From: Pelomonas sp. BJYL3
GTDB taxonomy: Bacteria > Pseudomonadota > Gammaproteobacteria > Burkholderiales > Burkholderiaceae_C
NCBI RefSeq assembly: GCF_027257975.1
Contig: NZ_JANZKX010000002.1
Coordinates: forward strand, 1 to 64,000
Direction: 5' to 3'
DNA: 64,000 nucleotides
Part shown: one piece after another, positions 45,999-55,973 of the stretch
Position numbering within the stretch: the stretch's first letter is position 1
Layout of the letters: the number at the start of each line of letters is the position of its first letter
Program-made: the position numbers and the translations under genes
Notes under the pieces: generated by a model
What the model was told of the DNA's origin: nothing
The model's input: only the letters and a program-made list of their open reading frames with translations
Databases searched by the model: none

Positions 45999-46826
45999 AT
46001 GAAAAGCCAGCCAGGGGGATGCAAAGCGACACTGCGCGCGCAGTCCCTGCCGCCGTCGCACGAACAGACCGCGCTGCGCCGCCTGTGCCTGCTGGCGCCG
46101 CTGGGTCTGCTGATGGGCGGCCCGGGCCGCGCCGCCCAGCCCCCGGGCCGGGAGCTGCGCATGGCCTTCGGCGAGCGCATCCCGCCTTTCTGCCTGCCGC
46201 AGACGGAATCGGGCATCGAGGTGGATGTCTTCCGCGAGGCCCTGGCCTACAAGGGCTACCGCCTGAAGCCCCTGTTCTACCCCTTCGCCCGGGTGCCGAG
46301 GGCCTTCAAGACCGGCGAGGTCGACGCCACCATGACCGACCTGGGCGAGGACCTGGGCCGGCAAGGCGGCCACTACGGTGACAGCGCCGTGCTCTATGAC
46401 AACGTGCTGATCAGCCTGCAGTCACGCCGGCTGCGCATCCAAAAGCCCGAGGATCTGGCCGGCCTGAGCGTCATTTCCTTCCAGGGGGCCCTGCGCCGCT
46501 TCCCGGAATGGCTGGAGCCCGTGCACCAGGCCGGCCGGCTGGTGGAGATCAATGACCAGGCGCTGCAGGTGCGCACCCTCATGCGGGGCCGCTATGACCT
46601 GGTGCTGTCCGACCGCAGCATCTTCCGCTACTTCAGCCTGCAGCTGCGGCGCGAAGGGGAGGCCCTGCAGCCGGTGACCGAGCATGTCTTCACCGTGGCC
46701 AATCCACATGACTACCGCCCGGTCTTTCGCGACGCCCGCGTGCGCGACGACTTCAACGAAGGCCTGCGCTGGCTGCGCAGCACGGGGCGCTACAAAGCCA
46801 TCTACGAGCATTACCTGGCGGAGTGA
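45999..46826 (+). CDS. Periplasmic amino-acid-type solute-binding protein (275 aa)
   Basis: After a long N-region, the hydrophobic segment LRRLCLLAPLGLLMGGPGRAA serves as the signal. The mature part begins ELRMAFGERIPPFCLPQTESGIEVDVFREALAYKGY. LKPLFYPFARVPRAFKTGEVDATMTDLGEDLG follows the SBP_bac_3 pattern. RRLRIQKPEDLAGLSVISFQGA and DLVLSDRSIFRYF complete lobe 2. There is no permease nearby, so a ligand-sensing or orphan role is possible. A similar orphan binding protein is encoded at 29175. Confidence 0.85.
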   Translation: MKSQPGGCKATLRAQSLPPSHEQTALRRLCLLAPLGLLMGGPGRAAQPPGRELRMAFGERIPPFCLPQTESGIEVDVFREALAYKGYRLKPLFYPFARVPRAFKTGEVDATMTDLGEDLGRQGGHYGDSAVLYDNVLISLQSRRLRIQKPEDLAGLSVISFQGALRRFPEWLEPVHQAGRLVEINDQALQVRTLMRGRYDLVLSDRSIFRYFSLQLRREGEALQPVTEHVFTVANPHDYRPVFRDARVRDDFNEGLRWLRSTGRYKAIYEHYLAE

Positions 46827-46895
46827 TCAGCCTGGTAAGCCGGCGCTCACATTCACGCAAATAAAGGCCTGGACTGGCGCCCGAGGCCCCGGCGC

Positions 46896-47147
46896 TCAGA
46901 GCACCTGCACCGAGCCGGCGCGCACGCGAGCCTCGAACTGGACCTGCACGGCCTCCCATTCCTCGTAGGTGGAGTCCGAGACCTCCAGGCCGTCGATGCC
47001 CTGGCCGGGACGCAGCAGGGGGCGCGCCAGCAGGCCCAGGGCCTCACGCCCCACCCGGGTCCAGCGCCAGGCCTCGCCGAAGGCGCCCTTGGCAGCGGGG
47101 GCCTCCTTCGAGGCGGCAGCGAAGCGGGTAGCAGTGGCGTGGAACAT
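46896..47147 (-). CDS. Small hypothetical protein (83 aa)
   Basis: The ATG at 47147 is preceded by GAGAGG with about 5 nt spacing. The protein begins MFHATATRFAAASKEAPAAKGAFGEAWRW. It ends with VSDSTYEEWEAVQVQFEARVRAGSV, an acidic amphipathic part. No signal peptide, membrane helix or known motif. Good composition and a clear ribosome-binding site favour a real gene. It is divergent from the SOS-box gene and may share its control region. Confidence 0.5.
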   Translation of the reverse strand: MFHATATRFAAASKEAPAAKGAFGEAWRWTRVGREALGLLARPLLRPGQGIDGLEVSDSTYEEWEAVQVQFEARVRAGSVQVL

Positions 47148-47319
47148 GGCGACCTCTCGTGTTGCAGTGCACGAAGTGTCGGGCTCGAGCGCCGGCATCC
47201 CCCATCCCACTGAAGTGGCCCCCACGCCTCCCCCATTAGAGGGAGACGCGCAGCTCCGCATTCGAGTGCTGAACGCCGAAAGGGCGCGGTGACCGCCGCG
47301 GACCGTTGTTTGCCGGTGC

Positions 47320-47356
47320 TTGCGCGGGCAACAAATTACTGTACATTCATACAGTA
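47320..47356 (+). promoter_or_regulatory. LexA (SOS) box overlapping a promoter
   Basis: TACTGTACATTCATACAGTA at 47337-47356 is a 20-bp near-palindrome with the strict CTGT-N8-ACAG core of proteobacterial LexA operators. A TTGCGC at 47320-47325 and TACATT at 47342-47347, 16 bp apart, make a plausible -35/-10, so LexA would cover the -10. The box ends 29 bp before the start of the gene at 47386. Confidence 0.85.
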
Positions 47357-47385
47357 CTCAAAACGTCTAATCAAGGAGCCGCGCC

Positions 47386-47712
47386 ATGCATCTGGATCTC
47401 AACAATCCTCGCAGCATCGTCAGCTGGTGGCAGGTCTACCCGGAACGTCACGGCCCGCAGCTGAGCGCACTGGCCCGGCTGCAGCCGCAGTTTGCCGCCA
47501 GCATCCGGGAGGCCCGCCGCCTGATCGACGACGACCCCCTGCTCGCCGAGCGCCATGCCGCCGCGCAGCGCCGCCAGGCCCTGGTGCGGGGCTGGGTGCC
47601 CAGCGCGGAAGACCGCGAGCTGGACCAGCTGGCCGAGCAGGCGGCGGACGAAGACACCTCCGCCGCCCCGCCCGAGCCGGAGGAGCCGGCTGCCGCCAGC
47701 GCCTGGCACTGA
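47386..47712 (+). CDS. Small SOS-regulated protein of unknown function (108 aa)
   Basis: AAGGAG stands about 8 nt before the ATG. The protein starts MHLDLNNPRSIVSWWQVYPERHG and continues with helical segments (LSALARLQPQFAASIREARRLIDDDPLLAERHAAAQRRQALVRGW). It ends in an acidic, Pro/Glu-rich tail (DEDTSAAPPEPEEPAAA). There are no transmembrane helices or known domains. The LexA box directly upstream places it in the DNA-damage response. A division inhibitor, nuclease modulator or protein-protein adaptor would be consistent with the size and acidic tail, but none is shown by the sequence. Confidence 0.8.
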   Translation: MHLDLNNPRSIVSWWQVYPERHGPQLSALARLQPQFAASIREARRLIDDDPLLAERHAAAQRRQALVRGWVPSAEDRELDQLAEQAADEDTSAAPPEPEEPAAASAWH

Positions 47713-47750
47713 GCGCGGCCGGGCCCCGGGGCGCCGAGCGCTCCTGCGGG

Positions 47751-49998
<2,248 letters not shown>

Positions 49999-50028
49999 TC
50001 ATGCGGAAAAGGCAGTCTAGGAACGCCG

Positions 50029-50043
50029 ATTGCCGGCGGCAAT
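50029..50043. promoter_or_regulatory. Candidate operator upstream of katG (15-bp palindrome)
   Basis: ATTGCCG-G-CGGCAAT, a perfect inverted repeat, is centred 56 bp upstream of the katG start codon. It does not match the ATAG-N7-CTAT OxyR consensus, so it may be a site for another regulator. Confidence 0.4.
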
Positions 50044-50147
50044 TCAAGGATGCCAATCGCAGTGATAGCGACGATTCAACGTGCCCTGCCCTGCACCGCC
50101 GCGCCAGCGTTGGCCGCTGCGTTCAGGCGAACTCGCAATCCGGGGCA

Positions 50148-51482
50148 TCAATAGCTGCGGGCATCGATGACCTCCCGCACCAGGCCCAGGGCCCGACGCA
50201 GCTGCGGCAGGGCCACGGACCCCAGGGCCAGGCGGATGGCATGGGGCACGACGGCGCCGGTTGCGTAGGGCTCGGCCGTCGACACCGAGACGCCCCGCCG
50301 CAGCAGGTCCATGGCCACCTGGTCGGCCCGCACTTCCTCGCCCAGGGGCAGCCAGACGAAGTAGGAGCTGGCATGCCCACGGCGCTTCAGGGGCCCCAGC
50401 AGCTCCGCCGCCAGGGCCTGGCGCTCCCGGGCGTCCTCGCGCTTGCGGGATTCCAGGCGAGCCACGGTGCCGTCTTCCAGCCAGGCACAGGCCAGGGCGC
50501 TGGTGAGGCCCGGCGTGCTCCAGCTGCTGGCCCGCAGGGCGCGCTCCAGACGCGGCGCCAGGGCGGCGGGCAGGGCCACGAAGCCGGTCCGCAGCCCCGC
50601 GGCCACGCTCTTGGACAGGCCGGTGACATAGACCGTCAGCTCCGGCGCCAGGGCGGCCAGCGGCGGCGGCGCCTCGCCGGCCAGGTAGGCGTAGGCGCCG
50701 TCCTCGATCAGCAGCAGACCCTCGCGCCGGGCCAGGGCAACCAGCTCGCGACGCCTCCTGAGGCTCATCACCCAGCCCAGCGGGTTGTGCATCGTGGGCA
50801 TGGCATAGACGGCCCGCACGCGGCGGCGGCGGCAGGCCTCGGCGAGGGCGTCCAGGTCCGGACCCAGACCGGCGGCGGGGATGGGCAGCAGCTCCAGGCG
50901 CAGGGCCTCGGCGATCAGCTTGAAGCCGGGGTAGCTGAGGCTGTCCACCGCCACCACCTCGCCGGGCTGCAGCAGGGCCAGCGCCGTGAGCATCAGCCCA
51001 TGCTGGGCACCTTCCACCCACAGCACCTCGGCCCCCGCCACCGCCAGCCCCCGGTCCGCCAGGTGCCGGGCGGCGATCTCGCGCTCATGCGGGCGCCCGC
51101 CCAGGGGCTGGTAGCGCAGCAGGGCGTCCAGGTCCCCGCCCTGGGCCAGCTGGCGCAGGGCGCTGCGCAGCATCTCGGCCTGGCCCGGCAGCGAGGGGTA
51201 GTTGAAGCTGAGGTCGACCATATCGGCCGCCGAAGCCAGCAGGTCCACGCCCTGGCCCGGTGGCAGGGCGGTCTCCTTGACGAAGGTGCCGCGCCCCGTC
51301 TCGCCGCTGACCAGGCCCATGGCCTCCAGCTCCGCGTAGACACGGCTGGCCGTCACCAGGGCCAGGCCTTCGCGGGCGGCCAGCTGGCGGTGGGTGGGCA
51401 GGCGGCTGCCGGGGAGCAGGCGGCCCTCGCGGATGTCAGCGGCCAGCTGGTCGACCAGCTGCTTGTAGCGGGCTCGGGGCAT
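50148..51482 (-). CDS. MocR/PdxR family GntR-aminotransferase regulator (444 aa)
   Basis: An N-terminal GntR winged HTH (MPRARYKQLVDQLAADIREGRLLPGSRLPTHRQLAAREGLALVTASRVYAELEAMGLV) is fused to a class I aminotransferase-like domain. In that domain, VTGLSKSVAAGLRTGFV carries the PLP Lys. Start at 51482. Family members bind PLP-linked effectors and control PLP or amino-acid genes. It is divergent from an EamA exporter and an AT-rich repeated element lies between them, so the exporter is a probable target. Confidence 0.94.
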   Translation of the reverse strand: MPRARYKQLVDQLAADIREGRLLPGSRLPTHRQLAAREGLALVTASRVYAELEAMGLVSGETGRGTFVKETALPPGQGVDLLASAADMVDLSFNYPSLPGQAEMLRSALRQLAQGGDLDALLRYQPLGGRPHEREIAARHLADRGLAVAGAEVLWVEGAQHGLMLTALALLQPGEVVAVDSLSYPGFKLIAEALRLELLPIPAAGLGPDLDALAEACRRRRVRAVYAMPTMHNPLGWVMSLRRRRELVALARREGLLLIEDGAYAYLAGEAPPPLAALAPELTVYVTGLSKSVAAGLRTGFVALPAALAPRLERALRASSWSTPGLTSALACAWLEDGTVARLESRKREDARERQALAAELLGPLKRRGHASSYFVWLPLGEEVRADQVAMDLLRRGVSVSTAEPYATGAVVPHAIRLALGSVALPQLRRALGLVREVIDARSY

Positions 51483-51499
51483 GGGGCGGTGTATCCATG

Positions 51500-51523
51500 A
51501 CAATTTTTTGATTGTATTGATTG
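51500..51523. promoter_or_regulatory. Candidate MocR operator: direct and inverted repeats
   Basis: TTGATTG occurs twice, at 51508-51514 and 51517-51523, 9 bp apart. The first copy also pairs with ACAAT (51500-51504) as ACAAT-N6-ATTGT. This AT-rich block sits between the divergent MocR and EamA genes. Direct repeats are usual for MocR sites. Confidence 0.5.
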
Positions 51524-51598
51524 ACCTGCCTAGCATGCGCCGCATACCTCGCCGGACAGTCCGGCGGTTTCGGAACGGCAGACAGCAGGGAGGCCTTC

Positions 51599-52486
51599 AT
51601 GGCGGCGCAGGGAACACAGGGCAGGCCGGGCAGCGGCTGGATCCACGGCTTCATCGGCATGCTGATCTTCAGCGGCTCCATGCCCGCCACGCGCGTGGCC
51701 GTGGCGGACTTCGACCCCGTCTTCCTTACCGTGGCCCGCGCCAGCCTGGCCGGCGTGCTGGCGCTGCTGGCGCTGGTCCTGACGAAATCGGCCTGGCCGG
51801 CGCGCCCGCAATGGCGGCCGCTGGGCGTGGTCTCCGGCGGCGTGGTGCTGGGCTTTCCCTTGCTGACGGCGCTGGCCCTGCAGCAGCTCAGCTCCGCCCA
51901 TGCCCTGCTCTTCCTGGGCCTGCTGCCGCTCTCGACCGCGGGCTTTGCCGTGCTGCGCGGCGGCGAGCGGCCCCGGCCGGCCTTCTGGCTCTGCGCCGTG
52001 CTGGGCAGCAGCCTGGTGGTGGGCTACGCCCTGAGCCGTGGCCCGGCGCTGCAGGGCTCGCTGATGGCGGACGGGCTGATGCTGCTGGCCGTGCTGGTCT
52101 GCGGCCTGGGCTATGCCGAGGGCGCGCGCCTGGCACGCAGCCTGGGCGGCTGGCAGGTGATCTGCTGGGCTCTGGTGCTGGCCCTGCCGCTGAGCGTGCT
52201 GGGCGCCTGGCTGCTGCTGCCCGCCAGCTTCAGCGGCGTCAGCGACAGCGCCTGGCTGGGCCTGGCCTACGTGAGCCTGTTCAGCATGCTGATCGGCTTC
52301 GTGTTCTGGTACCGCGGCCTGGCCCTGGGCGGCATCGCGGCCGTGGGCCAGCTACAGCTGCTGCAACCGCTGTTCGGCCTGGCGCTGGCGGCGGGCCTGC
52401 TGCACGAGGCCGTCAGCGCGGGCATGGTGGGCGTGACGGTGGGCGTGCTGGGGTGCGTGGCGGTGGCGCGCCGCCTGGCGGCATAG
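51599..52486 (+). CDS. EamA/DMT family transporter (295 aa)
   Basis: The ATG at 51599 has GGGAGG about 6 nt upstream. Ten hydrophobic segments form two EamA repeats: WIHGFIGMLIFSGSMPATRVAVADFDPVFLTVARASLAG begins repeat one, and LGLAYVSLFSMLIGFVFWYRGLALGGIAAVGQLQLLQPLFGL belongs to repeat two. The Q-L-L-Q-P-hinge is typical of the family. It exports or takes up amino-acid-like metabolites. Divergent from a MocR regulator and 7 bp before the end of a LysE gene; all three point to amino-acid export. Confidence 0.92.
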   Translation: MAAQGTQGRPGSGWIHGFIGMLIFSGSMPATRVAVADFDPVFLTVARASLAGVLALLALVLTKSAWPARPQWRPLGVVSGGVVLGFPLLTALALQQLSSAHALLFLGLLPLSTAGFAVLRGGERPRPAFWLCAVLGSSLVVGYALSRGPALQGSLMADGLMLLAVLVCGLGYAEGARLARSLGGWQVICWALVLALPLSVLGAWLLLPASFSGVSDSAWLGLAYVSLFSMLIGFVFWYRGLALGGIAAVGQLQLLQPLFGLALAAGLLHEAVSAGMVGVTVGVLGCVAVARRLAA

Positions 52487-52493
52487 GCGGCGC

Positions 52494-53162
52494 TCAGGCC
52501 GGGCGCGTCACGGCGCTGTACAGGGTCCCCATCGCCAGCCCGACCAGGCACAGGCCCATCACCCCCGACAGCAGCACCGCCCCGCGGCCGCCCTCGCGCT
52601 GCCAGCGCCGCGAGCCCAGACAGGCCAGCAGCACGGTGCCATACACGGCGATCTGGTTGCAGGCAATGATGCTGCCCAGCAGCAGGCCCTGCGCCGCCAG
52701 GCCGCGCTCGCTGCTGCGCAGGAAGCCCGGAAAGACCGCCAGCATGAAGGCATAGGCCTTGGGGTTGAGCAGGCAGTTGGCCATGCCGCTGAGGAAGATG
52801 CGGCCCGGGGACTGCGTCGCCACGGGCGCCGGCGTGGCTGCGGCAAGGGGCGCGGGCACCGCACGCCAGCCCTGCCAGGCACCGCGCAGCATCTGCAGGC
52901 CGATCCAGCCCAGGTAGAGCGCCCCCGCCCACAGCAGGACCTCGAAGGCACCCGGCAGCAGCATCAGCAGGGCGGACAGGCCGCTGAGGTTCAGCAGCAC
53001 ATGCACCACGCCGCCCGCCACGATGCCGCCCAGGGCGAGGAGCCCGGCCCGCGCGCCGGACTGCAGGGCGTGGCCGGCGATATAGGCCATGTCCATGCCG
53101 GGCAGCACGATGATGCCCAGGGTGAGCAGGAAGAAGAGCCAGAGGCTGTGCGAGGCGTCCAT
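52494..53162 (-). CDS. LysE family amino-acid exporter (222 aa)
   Basis: About six helices with the RhtB/LysE signature near the N-terminus (LGIIVLPGMDMAYIAGHALQSGARAGLLALGGIVAGG) and GMANCLLNPKAYAFMLAVFPGFL, the conserved NPK loop. The PGMD variant replaces the usual PGPD. Exports a basic or neutral amino acid or homoserine-like compound. It is divergent by 100 bp from a YafY regulator, which probably controls it. Confidence 0.93.
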   Translation of the reverse strand: MDASHSLWLFFLLTLGIIVLPGMDMAYIAGHALQSGARAGLLALGGIVAGGVVHVLLNLSGLSALLMLLPGAFEVLLWAGALYLGWIGLQMLRGAWQGWRAVPAPLAAATPAPVATQSPGRIFLSGMANCLLNPKAYAFMLAVFPGFLRSSERGLAAQGLLLGSIIACNQIAVYGTVLLACLGSRRWQREGGRGAVLLSGVMGLCLVGLAMGTLYSAVTRPA

Positions 53163-53262
53163 GGGGAACTCCGGAAAGACGGTGAGACCGTGCGGGGAAT
53201 GGGAGCCACTGTAGAGTCCATACAGGACAAAATCCGCCCTGATTCAAAACCACCCACCGAAC

Positions 53263-54252
53263 ATGGCCCGCGCCCCCAGCCCGCCCTCGCCTGACGGCCA
53301 TCCCGCCGGCCGCCTGCTGAGCCTGCTGGAGCTGCTGCAGTCCCAGCGCCAGCGCAGCGGGCCCGAGCTGGCCGCCCTGCTGGGCGTGGACGCGCGCACC
53401 CTGCGCCGCTACATCGCCCAGCTGCAGGCCCTGGGCATCCCCATCCACAGCCAGCGGGGCTGCGACGGCGGCTACGGCCTGCGGCCCGGCTACAAGCTGC
53501 CACCGCTGACCTTCAGCGCCGATGAGGCCCTGGCCCTGGCCATCGGTCTGCGCGCCGCCCGTGAGCTGGGCCTGCAGGGCGCCCTGCCGGCCATCGCCAG
53601 CACGCAGGCCAAGCTGGACCGGGTGATGCCCGAGGCCCAGCGCCAGCGCATCCAGGCCGTCAACACCAGCGTCGCCCTGGACCTGGGCCGCGGCGGCAGC
53701 AAGGGCTCGGCGGGCCACGAACTGCTGACCCTCAGCGCCGCCGCCGCCTCCGGCCAGCGCGTGGCCCTGCACTACCGCGACCGTGACGGCCGGGGCAGCG
53801 AGCGCGAGCTGCACCCGTACGGCATCGCCTGGCGCAGTGGCACCTGGTACCTCGTGGCCTGGTGCCGCTTGCGCAAGGACCTGCGCAGCTTCCGCCTGGA
53901 CCGCATCGAGCAGGTGCGCGCCCTGCCCGCCACCTTTGCACGGCCCGAGGGCTTCGACGTGCTGGCCTATCTCGACAAGACGCTGGCCCGCCTGCCCCGT
54001 CGCCATGCAGTGGACGTGCTGCTCGGCGGCCCCGGCGAGCCGCCGCCCGTCATCGAAGCCAGCCTGGGCGAACCCGAGTCGCAGGCCGAGGGCTGGCGCC
54101 TGCGCGCGCAGGTCGACGACCTGGACTGGATGGCCCGCGAGCTGGCCCGCCAGCCCTGTCGGGTGCGCGTGCTGGCGCCGCGCGCGCTGCGTGAGCGCCT
54201 CGCCGCGCAGGCCCGCCGCTTGCTGATCGATTGCACCGAACCGGGCCTCTGA
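53263..54252 (+). CDS. YafY/WYL family transcriptional regulator (329 aa)
   Basis: An N-terminal HTH (LLSLLELLQSQRQRSGPELAALLGVDARTLRRYIAQLQALGIPIHSQRGCDGGYGL) is followed by a WYL domain. The strand GIAWRSGTWYLVAWCRLRKDLRSFRLDRIEQVRAL contains the Trp-Tyr-Leu motif. WCX-like C-terminal strands complete it. WYL domains sense nucleotides or small ligands. It is divergent from a LysE exporter across 100 bp with a weak GTCC-N5-GGAC dyad. Confidence 0.93.
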   Translation: MARAPSPPSPDGHPAGRLLSLLELLQSQRQRSGPELAALLGVDARTLRRYIAQLQALGIPIHSQRGCDGGYGLRPGYKLPPLTFSADEALALAIGLRAARELGLQGALPAIASTQAKLDRVMPEAQRQRIQAVNTSVALDLGRGGSKGSAGHELLTLSAAAASGQRVALHYRDRDGRGSERELHPYGIAWRSGTWYLVAWCRLRKDLRSFRLDRIEQVRALPATFARPEGFDVLAYLDKTLARLPRRHAVDVLLGGPGEPPPVIEASLGEPESQAEGWRLRAQVDDLDWMARELARQPCRVRVLAPRALRERLAAQARRLLIDCTEPGL

Positions 54253-54401
54253 CACCCCTCGCCGGCCCCCCTTTTTCGGCCGCGCATTCGTGACATCCGA
54301 CACTGGCCCTGTCAGCCCCTGCGATTGACGCTGCCCTGGGCCCGGACCTAACTTGTTCGGCACGCAACGGCCGCTTCGTGCCGTGCCCAAGGGAGTCCGT
54401 C

Positions 54402-55946
54402 ATGATCCAACTCGCCCACCTGCAGATCGGCACCCGGCTGAGCATTGCCTTCGCCCTGGTGATCTCGCTGCTGCTGCTGATCCTCGGCGTGGCCTACCAG
54501 GTGCTGTCCCGCTCGGGGCAGACCATGGAGCGCCTGGTCGACGACCGCTACGCCCAGATCGCCCTGAGCACCGAGATCAAGGACGTGGGCGACAAGGGCA
54601 TCATCACCGTCGGCCGCCTGCTGCTGACCGAGGAGCCCGAGCGCACGAAGCAGTACATGAGCGAGTACGCCGCCCTGCGCAGCCGCAACACCGAGAACTT
54701 CAAGAAGCTCGAAGGCCTGCTCAACAACGACACCAGCAAGGCGATCTTCAAGGAGCAGACCGAGGCCCGCCAGGCTTACGGCGCGGCCCTGCGCAAGGTC
54801 TTCGAGCTGCTGGCCGCGCGCCAGCGCGAGGCCGCGCTGAGCCTCTACCAGGGCGATCTGGTGGGCCTGCAGGTGCGCTACTACGCCCTCATCGACAAGA
54901 TGGTCGAGTACCAGGCCCGCAGCATGGTGGCCGACGTCAACGAGGCCCGGGATGACGCCACCCGCGCCCGCCTGGAGATGGCCGCCATCACCCTGCTGGC
55001 CGTGCTCTTCGCGGGCGCCACGGCGGTGATGATCACCCGCTCCATCACCCGCCCCATCCGCCATGCCATCGAGCTGGCCGAGTCCGTGGCAGCGGGCAAT
55101 CTCACCTACCACCTGCGCGTGGAGCGCAAGGATGAGGTCGGGCGATTGATCGCCGCCCTGCAGCGCATGGTGGACAGCCTGCACCGCATCGTCTCCGAGG
55201 TGCGCTCGGGTGCTGACACGATCGCCAGTGCCGCCCTGCAGGTGGCCGATGGCAACCAGGACCTCTCCGCCCGCACCGAGCAGCAGGCCAGCGCACTGGA
55301 GCAGACCGCCTCGGCCATGGAGCAGCTGACCTCGGCCGTCAAGCTCAGCGCCGACTCCGCCAGCCAGGCCGACCGCTCGGCCCACAGCGCCTCCGAGGTC
55401 GCGGTGCAGGGCGGGCAGGTGGTGGGCGAGGTCATCAGCACGATGAACCAGATCGCCGGGGCCTCGCGGCGCATCGTGGAGATCATCGGCGTGATCGACG
55501 GCATCGCCTTCCAGACCAACATCCTCGCGCTCAATGCCGCCGTGGAGGCCGCACGGGCGGGCGAGCACGGCCGCGGCTTCGCGGTGGTCGCCACCGAGGT
55601 GCGCAACCTGGCCCAGCGCAGCGCCGTGGCCGCGCGCGAGATCAAGGGCCTGATCGACAACTCCGTGCAGCAGGTCGACCAGGGCAGCCGCATGGTCGAG
55701 CAGGCCGGCCAGACCATGCAGCAGGTGGTGGACAGCATCCAGCAGGTCAGCCGCATCGTCGCCGACATCAGCCGCAGCAGCCGCGAGCAGAGCCTGGGCA
55801 TCGAGCAGGTCAACGAGGCCATCGTGCAGATGGACGACAACACGCAGAAGAACGCGGCCATGGTCGAGCAGAGCACGGCCTCGGCCCGCTCGCTGCAGGA
55901 CCAGGCCCACCAGCTGAACGACATGGTGCGGACCTTCGCCCTCTGA
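54402..55946 (+). CDS. Methyl-accepting chemotaxis protein (514 aa)
   Basis: The start at 54402 has AAGGGAG upstream. TM1 about 13-36; a four-helix-bundle periplasmic sensor about 37-190 ([30 protein letters not shown]); TM2 about 192-212; HAMP to ~265; then the signalling hairpin with tip [44 protein letters not shown]. No C-terminal CheR-docking pentapeptide is present; it ends NDMVRTFAL. The ligand is unknown. The next gene, an E1-like protein, starts 27 bp downstream, so the two share a transcript. Confidence 0.95.
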   Translation: MIQLAHLQIGTRLSIAFALVISLLLLILGVAYQVLSRSGQTMERLVDDRYAQIALSTEIKDVGDKGIITVGRLLLTEEPERTKQYMSEYAALRSRNTENFKKLEGLLNNDTSKAIFKEQTEARQAYGAALRKVFELLAARQREAALSLYQGDLVGLQVRYYALIDKMVEYQARSMVADVNEARDDATRARLEMAAITLLAVLFAGATAVMITRSITRPIRHAIELAESVAAGNLTYHLRVERKDEVGRLIAALQRMVDSLHRIVSEVRSGADTIASAALQVADGNQDLSARTEQQASALEQTASAMEQLTSAVKLSADSASQADRSAHSASEVAVQGGQVVGEVISTMNQIAGASRRIVEIIGVIDGIAFQTNILALNAAVEAARAGEHGRGFAVVATEVRNLAQRSAVAAREIKGLIDNSVQQVDQGSRMVEQAGQTMQQVVDSIQQVSRIVADISRSSREQSLGIEQVNEAIVQMDDNTQKNAAMVEQSTASARSLQDQAHQLNDMVRTFAL

Positions 55947-55973
55947 AGGCCGCCCAACGAGGGAGAGAACACC

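Noticed and set aside
53216-53228. GTCC-ATACA-GGAC dyad between LysE and YafY as an operator
   Set aside because: The arms are only 4 bp, which can occur by chance; kept as a weak note only.
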